Assembly (NCBI RefSeq): GCF_018294505.1
Contig: NC_057801.1
Location: 203,286,562 to 203,350,561, forward strand
Direction: 5' to 3'
Source: Triticum aestivum
Lineage: Eukaryota; Streptophyta; Magnoliopsida; Poales; Poaceae
DNA length: 64,000 bases
Shown here: positions 1-10,448 of the stretch, in pieces
How positions within the stretch are numbered: position 1 is the stretch's first letter
How the letters are laid out: every line of letters starts with the position of its first letter
The notes under the pieces: model-generated
Database searches by the model: none
Told to the model about the DNA's origin: nothing
The model's input: the letters and a program-made list of their open reading frames with translations, nothing else
Position numbers and translations under genes: made by a program

Positions 1-889
1 TGTTCGTGTTTATAAGGCCCGCTGCACTAACTACTCGCTTTTTCCCAAGAACCGCCCTCTTCTTTTGCGTTGCTGCATTAGAGCTGGCGCATGGACTTGG
101 CTGAATGGCCTTGCATGTAGGATGCATGTGCCCGCCGGCCACTGCATGCGCCTGGTTTGTTACTAGGCCTATTTAATAGGGTGCTTATGGAGTAAATTAA
201 GGAGAGTTATTTTCTCTGTGTGCATCCACCAAATTAGAGGATGCGGTACTGGATGCAGACACTCACATTAAACTAACATTCAGAAGAACAAAAGTTCAGC
301 ATGTCTATGCATCTCAATGATTCACCATACTATAACCAATACAAAGCTGTGAGAAGGCGTGGAAATAAAGAAAATCGGTTGATGCTTCTCTGAGCAAAGG
401 GCCTCCCCGCGCACGCATTAGTTTCCTGGGCATGCTTGTTTCTTCTCAATGTTGCGAGCACTTTGAGCATGTTGGCAACTCCACAGCTAGCTAGCTGCCT
501 CATCTTGCAATTGATGCTGACACATTTGTAGCAAACACATGAGACAATAGAGATGACTCAACATGGGTCCATATTGTGCAGTTCCCCTGAAATCATATTC
601 ATTGTCCTGAATCTGAAAAGATAGGAAAACAGTAGCTATACTTAAACAGTGTTGCAAAACAGTAGCACATATCAATAGCTCTGGCATGACAAAACACGAT
701 CATCTGGACAAAGGGGATACTGACCTGCCTGAGGAAGATTATATATAATTTCAAAAGTCCTTGGTTGATTTCCACCTTCGGCTGCACTGCTTGTTTGCTC
801 CTCCACACATGACAGGATCGTTCCGCACTGCATTCAGCAAGTCAACGTATGAATAAGGTAATTTTATCTTGCGGTGGTCATTGTACCTA
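1..889. other. Low-copy sequence, possible minus-strand gene-end remnant
   Basis: I see no confident gene here. Read on the minus strand, about 690-490 carries a short open stretch with the residues DFRGTAQ. A similar stretch (DFSGAAQ) occurs at about 23240-23150. The surrounding non-coding text is also alike: gtgagaaggcgt...aataaagaaaa at 350-375 against gtgagagggtgt...aataaagaaaa at 23032-23058. The simplest reading is that this is the 3' end of a decayed gene with a diverged relative about 22 kb away. I do not recognise the family. Confidence 0.3.
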
Positions 890-890
890 G

Positions 891-1572
891 TTACGAATGT
901 AGGAATACCTGGAGCACCATGAGGTTAGCTGACAGCAGGTAGATGCAGCCATATAAATTTTGTGCGGTGCTACCAAAATTGAGGTTTGTATCCCTTCCCG
1001 TTATGATAATTCTTCTTGAACTTGGTAGAATGTGATGGCTTGTTCTTTCCATCAAACTTTCCTTTCCCGTGAGATTTGTTCTTGTTGTTTTGGGGCTGGT
1101 TGGGCTAGAAGTTCTTCTCGTGTACCATGTGGGCACTAGAAGCTCCCTCAACGACCCGAGCACGTGTGTCTTTTGCTCTCGCCTTCTACTCAAAACCAAG
1201 AGTGCTAATGAGATCCAAAACAGAAAACTCGTGTCTCTTGTTTTTCAGAGAAGTAGCAAAATCGTTCCACGAAGGTGGAAGGTTGGCAATGCTGGTCCCA
1301 ACAACAAATTTGTCCGGCAACACACACTTAAAGTACTCAAGTTCATTAGAGAGTGACTGTATCTCATGAGTCTGCTGAACAGCAGAGTGCTCATCAGTCA
1401 TCTTGTAGTCACAGAATTGCTCCATGACGTACAACTCGTTGCCAGCGCCCGAGGGCCCAAACGTGGCCTTGAGCGCAGCCCACATGTCTTTGCCGCTGTC
1501 AAACGACATATATGAATCCACAATGGAATCGTCAAGAACACTCAACAGGGCGGCTTTGAAGAGGGTATCCAT
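891..1572 (-). pseudogene. Copia gag fragment (BARE/Angela/WIS-like), degenerate
   Basis: This is the remnant of a Ty1/copia capsid (gag, UBN2-type domain) read right to left. The open part from 1572 to 1186 has the typical grass copia gag order: a DSGKDMWAALKATFG segment, then ELYVMEQFCDYKM, then a segment ending PDKFV and LPPSWNDFATSLK. The reading then shifts. KARAKD-type and lysine-rich linker residues continue, with frameshifts and stops, to about 970. No CCHC zinc knuckle, protease or pol follows on the left. Upstream of 1572 two in-frame TAG codons precede the first methionine, so the N terminus is broken as well. The copy is a truncated fossil that cannot act on its own. The lineage is clear from the motifs, but the family name is a recollection. 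Confidence 0.8.
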
Positions 1573-2223
1573 GTTCTGAAAAGCTTGCTACTATGTAGGA
1601 TTAAGATCGTCCTCAGGCTTACCCTTAGTGGCGTCATAGCAGTACATGATCTGAAACCAATATACTGCTCTTGTGCGCCACCTTTTATATTGCACCCCCT
1701 TAAAAGTAGGTGGCTTCAAAAGCGCAGCAAAACCACTCAGATTAAATTGCCTGTAATCAGGTTTTTGGATTGAATTGTTGAATATATGAGCAATTTAGTA
1801 TGAGATTTAATCCGAATCAGTAGTAAATAGATCATGACAACAATTGCAAACATCAAAGTAATGATGCAGACTAAACCAGGAGGACAGAATCAGATATTGT
1901 ACAGCAGGAGCAGAACCGATGTGGTTGATGTTGTCACTCATGTCATTGATGAAGAGGTTACCGAGGTCAGGGGAAGAAGGTTGTCGTTGAGGAAGTCGTC
2001 GCTGGCAGCATTCACAGGAGTGTGCTCCCCAAAAACCTGATTGCCCCTCTCCCGTACAGGATCACGAAAGGCGGGGTTCGGAGGACTGATGTCCCTTCTC
2101 GCGGTGCACGCCGGAAGGAGGGCTGGAGAAGAATTGCGTGGCGGCGCTAAGATCTGGAACGGTGCGAAACCATATGATACAGCGGTGGCTAGGGTAGAGC
2201 ATGTCAGGTCGGTCATGTGAGTA
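1573..2223 (-). other. Probable leader or flank of the copia remnant
   Basis: No coherent reading frame is present. The stretch lies upstream of the minus-strand gag fragment and its GC-rich part (about 1940-2200) looks like a copia 5' leader, but I cannot find an LTR edge or primer site. It ends at the Tourist MITE. Confidence 0.3.
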
Positions 2224-2226
2224 TAA

Positions 2227-2492
2227 AGGGCTGTTTGGTTCTAGGCCTAGCATTGCCACACTTTGCCACACATTTTTGCCAAGCTTGCCTAAGGTTAGTT
2301 CATCAAAATGAAAGCCACAAGTTGGCAAGCCTAAGGGAATCTTGCCACACTTTTTGTGTGTATGCCATGTGGGACCCAAGTGTGGCTTGCCAAAGGTGTG
2401 GCTAGAACCAAACACTTGCCTAAGTTGGTCAAACGTGGCTAACCTTAGGTGTGGCAATCTTTGACAAAGTTAGTCACAAACCAAACAACCCC
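2227..2492. mobile_element. Tourist-type MITE (PIF/Harbinger) with TAA target duplication
   Basis: This is a 266 bp non-autonomous element. The left end agggctgtttggtt and the reverse complement of the right end, ggggttgtttggtt, match at 12 of 14 positions. The flanking trinucleotide TAA occurs at 2224-2226 and again at 2493-2495, which is the PIF/Harbinger target signature. Inside, short repeats of TTGCCACAC and GGTTAG lie in opposite orientations near the two ends, so the single strand could fold into a long hairpin. It has no coding capacity. Confidence 0.88.
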
Positions 2493-2540
2493 TAATAGTA
2501 GGCCTTTGGCCCCCAAACCCCATGTCCAAGTCAATAATAG

Positions 2541-2804
2541 CTCAAAAAAAGTCAATAATAGCCCCACCAAGGTTTGTCTAAAAAAATGGAGTCATTAAGG
2601 CGTCCGTTAGTCCCTTTAGTATAAATACTATATCATTAATAATGGCCCCACCTTTTGTCTCACAAAGTATGTTGGAGTACAACCGGCTACACGTTTACAA
2701 TCCGCTTCTCTTCTCTCTCCTCTTCTCTCTCCTTCAACTAAGAACAAATACTATATTTAAATCCTTATAGCCTGCTTATGCCATCTAATTGTAGTACTTG
2801 CTCT
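2541..2804. mobile_element. Truncated or diverged MITE copy related to 3313-3599
   Basis: The right half matches the MITE at 3313-3599: a ccaccttt...ctcacaaagt block, a pyrimidine-rich cttctcttctctctcc block, ccttatagcc(t/c)gct and the terminal gtacttgctct. The left terminus is not recognisable, so this copy is truncated or strongly diverged. The superfamily is not resolved. Confidence 0.55.
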
Positions 2805-3312
2805 AAAGTTACTCTCCACTTTAGAGTCTGAAATGCCGGGCATGCAGCGGGCGGTGTCCTCGGTCAGCGCGCCACTTCAACGGAGGAAGCAGTGAGAGGC
2901 CGCGTCGCCCTGACTTGCCATCAATGTGGAGAGGCGGGCTCAGCTGGCGTCGGGCGGGAAGCGCGCGCGGGAGGGGGGAGGGGTTTTTGTTGGGCCAAGA
3001 AGGTGAGAAGCCAACTTGGGATCGGTCCGGACGGAGAAATATCATGTGCTCCCATACTCTGCATATGACACTAGTATATGTTACTACTCCCTCCTTTCTG
3101 GTTTATAGAGATGTTTAGAGTAACATAGTAATATGTTACAGTATAAGTTACTCCCACTATGACCAGCCTTGGCCTCTCCCAGTGCTCCACCATGTATAGC
3201 TGCTAAGCCTGCCACGTAGGCATAAAATATGATGTGGCACCAATAAACTAAGCACCTATGCATTGAAGACTTGAGTTACTAAGCCATTTAATGCACTTAG
3301 CACCTCATCTAA
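2805..3312. other. Unannotated stretch with MITE termini fragments
   Basis: No gene is visible. The stretch contains a lone Stowaway-like terminus (ctccctcctttctgg, about 3085-3101) without a partner. It also holds a minus-oriented MITE-like terminus (ttactcccactatgaccagcc, about 3148-3168) whose relative recurs at about 19061-19085. Confidence 0.35.
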
Positions 3313-3599
3313 AGAGCATGGTTAATAGTATAGCCAGCTGCTGGCTATAAGCCAGTGCCATGTCATCTACAACCCATCTTATAGTCAACATGTACAATAG
3401 TAGATCAAATGAGTGTACTACTTTTTTATTATGTGGCCCACCTTTCATTCTCACAAAGTGCCTAGGAGCACGTGCTAGAGCTGGCTCTTCACGAAGAGCA
3501 CGGCTACCTTCTCTCCCCTCTTCTCTTTCCTCCAACTAAGCAGAAATATACTAGTTTATTCCTTATAGCCCGCTGACTCAACTCTATTGTACTTGCTCT
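3313..3599. mobile_element. MITE with AGAGCA/TGCTCT termini
   Basis: This is a 287 bp element. It begins agagcatggttaatagta and ends tattgtacttgctct, so the outermost bases are inverted (agagca / tgctct) and the inner TIR is imperfect. It is alignable with 2541-2804 over its right two thirds, which supports a repeated family. A clean target duplication could not be defined, so the superfamily is left open. Confidence 0.6.
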
Positions 3600-3975
3600 A
3601 AGCACATCTAAGCACTTACTGGCACCCCCTTGACCGTGGACCTTTACGGTGTACGTCATCTTGTGTCTCATAATTTTCCTCGTCATCATTTGAGTCCTAG
3701 AAGATCTCACCCACATCATCATTAGCATGCAACCGCCTTGATAGACAACGTGCGCAAAAGGAGTAGATGCGACTGGGGACACACCACCACCACTTCGTGG
3801 GCACTCCGTATGTGCTCGTGTGCATGCAGCGTGTGTGTTTTCCATCGGTGCTAGCTCTAAGGCCGAAGCTGTGGTCGTCTTCATCTCCGACTAGTAGTTG
3901 AGCAACGACGGCAAAGAGGTGATGCAAGAGATGTGTATGTGCCGTTGCGTGCGAGCTTCGCCGTAGCATGACGAA
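3600..3975. other. Left flank of the gypsy insertion, no gene seen
   Basis: Short open frames on the minus strand have no recognisable motifs. The sequence is rich in tgtg and catg, like the right flank at 17938-18170, as expected if both were one locus before the insertion. Confidence 0.4.
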
Positions 3976-3980
3976 CCGGA
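3976..3980. repeat. Target site duplication CCGGA (left)
   Basis: CCGGA immediately precedes the left LTR and recurs at 17933-17937 directly after the right LTR. This marks a single, unrearranged insertion. Confidence 0.93.
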
Positions 3981-5185
3981 TGTCGGAGTAAATGACCACG
4001 TGTAGCCAAGCCGGCTCCCCCTGGCTCTTGAAAAAATAATTGGCCGATCAAGCCTTCAAGCACCCAAGACACGAGGCCGCCTTCCCCTGGCCGGCTACCC
4101 CATCAGCCGACTACCGGAAGGCGGCCCGGCCCTAGAATCCTCCTAAAGATAGCCGCAGGAGGGCCGACTCCAGAAAGCCAGCCACCAGATGGCCAACTCC
4201 AAGAAGCCGACCACAACATGACCGACTCCAAGAAGCCCGCCCTCAACAAGTAGCCCAGATCGAGCCCTCAAAGTTTGCACCAACGTAATAGCGATGGGAC
4301 GGGGCGTGGCAACAGTGAAACATGCTGCCCCCGAATCCCGGAATGCGCATGGCTACAGTACGCCGTACGGGGCAACCATGACCCGTCCGGCGTGGCACTG
4401 TTGCCATGCTGACCATGACATCACCCACGGCAGGCTGTCGGTACGGCCCGTAGGCGGCGGGCCCCTTCAGTCAGGAGACACCCGAAGGCGGCCCCGCTTC
4501 CCCTAGTCGGCCGGGGACGTAGCCGGCTCTCCCCAGCCGGCTCACTTCCTCCCTCGAAGAGTGTGCACCATTAAGGAGACAAGATGAGGTAAGGCTACAG
4601 TGAGCGCCCGCAAGGCGGCGACACTGCACGCTTACCTCGACAAAGCCCTCGTCATCAAGAGTGAGGCAATAGTAACCAGCCCCCGACAGGACCCCCAAGT
4701 GATGGGGCCTACCTGTCTACCAGGAGGCCGGCAGCCGGCGGGACCCACCAGTCGGCGGGCCCCAACGGTCGGCAGAGAAGCCGGCGAACGTAGACGCTGA
4801 CGGCTGGCCCCGCGCCCAGCCGAATTACCATTGTACCCCTGGGGGGTAGGCCTATATAAACCCCCCAGGGCACCCATGCAAAGGGTTGGACTTCGATAGT
4901 TTTAGACACAACTTTGAGAGGAGAAGAGAGCTAGCCTTGCCCCTTCTTCCTCCTCTTGCCAAACAGCTCAAGGAGCCTCTTGTAGCTACTTGTTGATCTA
5001 GTGATCATGCGGAGACCCCGCAGAGCAGGACTAGGGGTGTTATCTCCACGGAGAGCCCCGAACCTGGGTAAGATCTGCCGGCGTGCAGGTCTTCGCCTTA
5101 TCCCGTTTCCAGGCACCGGCGACGTCTTATTGGCTCCCACAATGATAAGGCACCCGTTGGCATATGTCGTACCCACCACCCGACA
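3981..5185 (+). repeat. 5' LTR of the Tat-type gypsy element (1205 bp)
   Basis: The LTR starts TGTCGGAGTAAATG and ends CACCCGACA. It matches 16724-17932 along its whole length. The first half is rich in gccgactcc(a/c)agaagccggcc-type tandem units (about 4140-4250), which vary between the two LTRs. Confidence 0.93.
4853..4860 (+). promoter_or_regulatory. LTR TATA box
   Basis: TATATAAA lies about 330 bp before the LTR end and is kept in the other LTR at 17600-17607. It is preceded by a C/G-run segment (cccctggggggtagg) and followed by aaacccyccagggcaccc. It likely sets the start of the genomic transcript. Confidence 0.7.
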
Positions 5186-5186
5186 T

Positions 5187-5206
5187 TTGGCGCCCACCGT
5201 GGGGCC
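5187..5206 (+). other. Primer binding site
   Basis: ttggcgcccaccgtggggcc begins one base after the LTR end, the usual place for tRNA priming of minus-strand DNA. This form is common in grass gypsy elements. I do not assign the tRNA. Confidence 0.75.
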
Positions 5207-5286
5207 AGGTGCACCGTCGTCCAGAGACCTATTCTTGATGGGAACCCTCTTCCTCCCCCGCGAGCGTAGCCAGCCCGGCATGCCCG

Positions 5287-7282
5287 ATGGCACTTGCCCC
5301 GACGCGCTACAAGGCGTCGACGACGCTTGCGCAGCAAGCTGCCTCGCCGATCTTCTTGGCCAGGCTCGCATCTCCGACGAGCCCGCGTCAGACACGGGCA
5401 CCGGCTGCCTCGAGAGCCGCCTCATCAGCCTCCCCGACCAACTCCACGTCTCCAACGAGCTCGCTGTGGACTTGGAGTCGGTTGGCTCCACCGACCCGAT
5501 GCTTGTCGACTCCGACACCGCATCGCTCGACGCTTTCCCACCAACATGGTGGTCTTCGACGATCCTCTCCCTCGAGCCGACAGTGGCGGCAGCACCGTCA
5601 CGAGGTGCTGGTCATCAGCCATGGAGTCGCCTCTGGCGAGAACACCCATGATGCCCTGCAAGCGGCGCTACACCACTTGTCCGCCCCCATCCCGGCCAAC
5701 GCCGACGCCGAGGCGCTGGAGGCACGACGCCTTGCCCTCATTGCGGAGGGCCAGAAGCTAGCCACCATGAGACGCCTCATCGAGGCTCACCAGCGCGAAG
5801 TCGACCACGCCGCCTTTGGCACGCCGCGTCCCGATGGGCCAAGCCGGGTCGGCGTCGTCCAGAAACGGGGCGCAGCCATCGCCGACATGCTAGGAGCAGA
5901 ACGCCCAGTCTACGCCACGACTCTCGAGAACCTACGCGCCGCCCAGCCAGTCGTAGACGAGCTGAACAGAGTAGGGGCCAACGAGCTCCCCTACATGACC
6001 AGGCGAATCCAGCAGCTAATCGACGCGACCACAAAGCGGCACGAAGCCAGCGTCCGCGCCGAAAGCCCTCCCCCACGCCGAAAGCACGGTGCAACATCAT
6101 GAACGCCGACTGCGGGCGGAGCCCGCACAAGGCAAGAAAAGGAGCCGGCTGCCAGTCGCAGTCGGACTCGATTCACCATCGAGCGCGACACTGAAGGCCG
6201 CCCTCGAGCTGTGGAGCGACGAGGCGATCCGCCTCCTCCTCCGCCTCGTGGGGAGAGATATCCCACCCCGCCGCATGTCACGCATCCGACTCTCAGCGGC
6301 CGACTAGGTCGCCGCGAAGGAGTTGGCGAAAACGATGCCCGCCATCGAATCGACCGCCTTGCGCGATCCCTGGCGTTGAAAGAAGAAGATGATGTCGGCC
6401 CGCCTTGCTTCGGCCCCCGCATCTGTGATGAGCCCTTCCCCAAAGGGTTCTCGCTCCCAAGAGACACGCCCAAGTACAACGGCTCGGTGAAGCCGGAAGA
6501 TTGGTTGATCGACTACTCCACCGCAGTCCGCATAGCAAACAGCAACAGGGCGGCGCACCTGGCTCAACAGCCTCAAGCCTTACAGCATCAACAGCTGGCT
6601 AGACTTCACGGAAGCTTTCATCCACAACTTCACCAGCACCTACAAACAGGGTCCCAAGCCCCGCCAGCTCTCCTTGTGCATTCAAGGGCCCAACGAGTCA
6701 ACCCGCAATTATCTTACGCGTTGGGCCGAGCTCTGAAACTCCTGCGAAGGGGTGCATGAGGTTCAAGCTATAGAGTACTTCACGGCCGGGTGCCAAGAAG
6801 GCACCCTCCTCAAGCACCGACTCCTCTGCAACGAGCCGACTACCCTCAACAAGCTACTGGTCATCATGGACAAGTAAGCCACGGCCGACTCCTCCATGAA
6901 GACCAAGCTCTAAGTAGACGCCTCCGGGAAGGTGCTCGTGCTTGCTCCCAAGACGTCGGCGGGAGACTCCAACCGACGCCCGTACCAGAATTACAACAAG
7001 CGCAAGGCTCCTATGCCGGCTTCCACCAGTCGGCAAGTGGCCACAGTCGAAGACGAACAACCCGAAGGGCAGCCCGCGGCCAAGAAGCAGAAGGGCGGTA
7101 GGCCGGCTTGGCAGCCGGCTTTCTCCTACGAGCAAGCCCTTGAAGCCCCCTGCAAGTTCCACAGCGACGCGAAGGCCTCCAACCACACTACTTGGAAATG
7201 CCATTGGCTCACGCTAATCTCCAAGGGCGAAGGGTTGGTGCTGCCTCCACCTGCTGGTCAGCCGCCTTCGTCTCCTCAGTAG
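5287..7282 (+). pseudogene. gag of the Tat-type element, interrupted
   Basis: Capsid/nucleocapsid precursor. Two stretches, 5287-6102 and 6211-6759, lie in the same frame and are separated by a TGA at 6100-6102 that one C-to-T change from CGA would explain. The second contains the retrotransposon gag segment (PFPKGFSLPRDTPKYNGSVKPE) that opens the capsid domain in Tat elements. Near 6550 a deletion shifts the frame. Capsid sequence then continues in another frame (WLNSL, NFTSTYK, NYLTRWAEL, about 6560-6900) with further stops. The last part (6932-7282) is lysine/glutamine-rich and ends in a CKFHSD...NHTTWKC zinc-finger-like motif. The start codon at 5287 is uncertain because the open frame continues across the primer site. 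Confidence 0.8.
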
Positions 7283-7328
7283 CTGGCCGCTCGGCCAGCA
7301 GTCAGAGCTGTTCAAGACGAGTTCCCTG

Positions 7329-8159
7329 ATGAGCATGCCGCCTATGTCGTATTCACAAGCCAGCTTGAAGACCGTCGAAGCCGGCACCGACAACACCAAG
7401 AAGTCAATGTGGTCGCCTCTAACAAGCCCGAGTTCATGCACTGGTCGGAGAAGCCTATCAGTTGGAGCCGGGCTGATCACCCCAGAGGTGATGCCGTCGC
7501 CCGGCTCTTATGCGTTGGTTTTGGATGCCACCCTCGCGACAGACATGCGAGCTGCCCGATTCTCCCATGTGATGATAGACGGCGAAAGCACCATCAACAT
7601 ACAGTATCGTGAGACCATGGAGAAGCTGAATATCAAGACAAAGCAGCTCATGCCGAGTCGGACTTTGTTCCATGGCATCGTACCCGGCCTGTCCTGTGCA
7701 CCAATCGGCAAGATCAGGATAGATGTTCTCTTTGGAGACAAAGATCATTTCCACCGAGAAGCAATATGGTTTGAGGTAGTGGATCTGGAGAGCCCTTACC
7801 ACGCACAACTTGGCCGACCTGCTTTGGCCAAGTTCATGGCTGTGCCCCACTACGCCTACCTCAAGATGAAGATGCCGAGTTCCGAGGGCGTTATCACCAT
7901 ATCCGGAGACTACAAGAAGTCCGTTGTGTGTGCGGCTGCCAGCAGCCGGCTGGCCAAGTCCCTCGTGATTGCTGAAGAGAAGAAGATGCTGGACCGAGTC
8001 ATGGCCATGGCCGGCAAGCAGCCAGCCTTGTCCCCCGACCCCAAGGAATATGAGGCTCAGTGTTCTTTCCAGCCGACCAAAGAAACAAAGAAGATACCTC
8101 TGGACCCGGAGCACCCGGAGAGGTACGCTGTCATGGGAACCTGCCTTGACAGCAAATAG
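7329..8159 (+). pseudogene. Aspartic protease domain of the gypsy pol
   Basis: Retropepsin region of the polyprotein. About residues 80-95 read FSHVMIDGESTINIQY. In relatives the active site is D-G/S-G-S, and here the glycine after DG is replaced by E, so the catalytic triplet is probably damaged. Downstream residues (PYHAQLGRPALAKFMAVPHYAYLKMKMP split over 7795-7870) are the conserved region linking protease to RT in Tat elements. The frame ends at a TAG (8157-8159) and continues in the same frame into RT, so this is one pol ORF cut by a nonsense change. Confidence 0.82.
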
Positions 8160-9167
8160 GAAAGCAAGCTCGTCGATTTCCTCCGTGAGAATCGGGACAT
8201 CTTCGCATGGTCTCCCAAAGACATGCCGGGTGTTCCAACTGATTTCGCCGAGCACAAGCTACACGTCCGATTAGATGCCAAGCCGATCAAGCAGCCCTTG
8301 CGCCGCCTGTCAGAAGAGAAGAGAAGAGTAGTCGGAGAAGAAATAGCCCGACTTCTGGCAGCCGGCTTCATTATGGAAGTTTTCTTCCCTGAGTGGCTTG
8401 CCAACCCGGTCCTGGTGTTGAAGAAGAACAAACAGTGGCGCATGTGCATTGACTACACCAGCCTCAACAAAGCCTGCCCCAAGGATCCTTTTGCCCTGCC
8501 AAGGATCGATCAAGTGATAGATTCCACAGCCGGATGCAAGCTGTTGAGTTTTTTGGATGCTTACTCGGGCTACCACCAGATAAAATTGGACCCAGCTGAC
8601 CGTCTGAAGACCGCCTTCATCACACCATTCAGAGCTTTCTGCTACCTGACTATGACATTCGGCTTGAGAAATGCCGGTGCCACTTTTCAGCATTGCATGC
8701 AGAAATGCCTCCTCAAGCAACTCGGCCGAAATGCACACATCTATGTAGACGATATTGTGGTGAAGACGAAGAAGCAAGGCACCTTGTTGGAAGATCTCAA
8801 GGAGACATTTGAAAACCTGCACCGATTTTAGATCAAGCTCAATCCTGAGAAATGCGTGTTCGGAGTACTAGACGGCCAGCTCCTAGGCTTCCCGGTCTCC
8901 GAACGCGGCATCGAATGCAACCCAGTGAAGATCAAGGCCATAGAGAGAATGGAGATTCCTACCAAGCTGAGAGACGTCCAAAAATTTACTCGATGCTTGG
9001 CCTCCCTCAACCACTTCATCAGCCGGATCGGAGAGAAGGCTCTCCCCCTCTACCGACTCATGAAGAAATCCACTCACTTTCAGTGGAATGACCAAGCAGA
9101 CCAAGCTTACCACGAGTTAAATAAGATGTTATCCACGCCGCCTGTCTTGGCCGCACCGAATGAGTAA
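8160..9167 (+). pseudogene. Reverse transcriptase domain of the gypsy pol
   Basis: RNA-dependent DNA polymerase. The frame 8223-8831 (202 aa) shows the RT blocks in order: PVLVLKKNKQWRMCIDYTSLN, FLDAYSGYHQI, TPFRAFCYLTMTFGLRNAGATFQ, and the catalytic YVDD in AHIYVDDIVVKTKK at about 8737-8776. A TAG at 8829-8831 interrupts it. The same frame resumes with IKLNPEKCVFGV and runs to TAA at 9165-9167. It shares its frame with protease upstream and RNase H downstream. The catalytic residues are present, so inactivation is by nonsense codons, not active-site loss. Confidence 0.92.
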
Positions 9168-9173
9168 GAGCCC

Positions 9174-9527
9174 ATGCTCCTATACATTGTCGCCACTAGC
9201 CGGGTGGTCAGCACCGTTATCGTGGTTCAGCGCCCAGAAGAAGGCCGAGCTCAGCTAGTCCAGAGGCCGGTATATTATCTGAGTGAAGTGTTGTCCACCT
9301 CGAAGCAGAACTACCCACACTATCAGAAGATGTGCTATGGTGTGTACTTCGCCGCAAAGAAGCTCAAGCCCTATTTTCAAGAGCACCCGATCACGGTCGT
9401 ATGCACTGCCCCGCTGGCCGAGATTATAGGCAGCCGGGATGCACCCGGCCGGGTGGCAAAATAGGCCATTGCGCTGGCTCCTTACACGATCTTCTACCAA
9501 CCCCGTGCCGCCATTAAGTCCCAGGCA
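9174..9527 (+). pseudogene. First (gypsy-type) RNase H domain
   Basis: It continues in the pol frame after a TAA. The segment with RPVYYLSEVLSTSKQNYPHYQKMCYGVYFAAKKLKPYF (split over 9268-9378) is the vestigial RNase H/connection of gypsy pol. A TAG at 9462-9464 replaces the tryptophan expected before AIALAPY. The following residues (YQPRAAIKSQALADFLVDW) lead directly into the second RNase H. Confidence 0.78.
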
Positions 9528-10030
9528 TTGGCTGACTTCCTCGTCGACTGGGCCGAGACCCAGTACCTGCCGCCTGTGCCCGACTCCACTCATTGGCGGA
9601 TGCACTTCGATGGATCCAAGATGCGCACCGGCTTGGGAGCCGGCATCGTCCTCACCTCTCCCAAAGGCGACAGGCTCAGATACACATTGCAAATTCATTT
9701 TTCCATCTCCAACAATGTGGCCGAGTACGAGGCGCTCATACACAGACTCCAGCTAGCCAAAGAACTCGGCATCTGCCGGATCCCGTGCTTTGGCGATTCG
9801 TACTTGGTAGTCCCGCAATCATCCGGCGACTGGGACGCCAAGGATGCAAACATGGAGAGCTACCACTTCCTCGTTTAGCAACTCAGCGGATATTTTGAAG
9901 GGTGCGAGTTCCTCCATGTGCCACGGGCCGACAACGAGCAAGCAGATGCCCTGGCACGAATAGGCTCCACCCGACAAGCCATACCAACCGGCGTCTCCCT
10001 CCAACGCCTCCTCAAGCCGTCTGTCAAGCC
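9528..10030 (+). pseudogene. Second, archaeal-type RNase H domain (Tat-lineage hallmark)
   Basis: A second RNase HI-like fold follows the gypsy RNase H in the same frame. MHFDGSKMRTGLGAGIVL (about 9600-9654) carries the first catalytic Asp. NNVAEYEALIHRLQLA carries the Glu of the second motif, and FGDSYLVV the Asp of the third. After a TAG (9876-9878) the same frame gives HVPRADNEQADALAR, the final Asp-containing motif. All four acidic motifs are visible. A duplicated RNase H is established for Tat-group gypsy elements and is the best single marker of lineage here. Confidence 0.85.
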
Positions 10031-10110
10031 GTCTCTAGAGTCTGATTCCATCTTCGTGCCGCCTGACCCCGACGCGGTCGGATCCGGCTTGGGGAGCCAA
10101 GCAGGCGGCT

Positions 10111-10210
10111 CGGGGACTTCGGAAGGCGGCTCGAGGACTGCTGTAGTTGCACCCGGCCCGAGGACTTCAGAACCCAGCCCGGGGACTACTAGAGCCGGCC
10201 CGGGGACTAC
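10111..10210 (+). repeat. Cluster of polypurine-tract-like repeats in the RNase H-integrase linker
   Basis: Five near-copies of cggggactac lie at 10111, 10132, 10159, 10180 and 10201, spaced about 20-27 bp. The exact core cggggactac is also the polypurine tract that abuts the 3' LTR (16714-16723). The encoded linker is a Gly/Ser/Pro/Thr-rich, low-complexity peptide. Confidence 0.7.
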
Positions 10211-10448
10211 ATCGACACAACAGGCGGTGGCCGACTCCAACTATTCACCACCCAGCCCACCCTCCCTGGTCGCAGTAGCCGTTTTGACAACAGAAGAAGT
10301 CACAGCTCCATCGTGGGCCCAGCCCATCCTCAATTTCCTGGTTAACAGAGAGCTGCCGACTGACGAGATCTTGGCAAGACAAGTCCAACGCCGAGCCGGA
10401 GCATACACAATAGTGAACCAAGATCTTGTTAGGCGCAGTGTCACTTGA

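Noticed and set aside
2062..2457. 131-codon minus-strand frame over the Tourist MITE
   Set aside because: It crosses the MITE boundary and target duplication and has no motifs.
5001..5651. 216-codon plus-strand frame crossing the LTR end
   Set aside because: It runs through the LTR/primer-site boundary, and the real gag lies in another frame with recognisable capsid motifs downstream.
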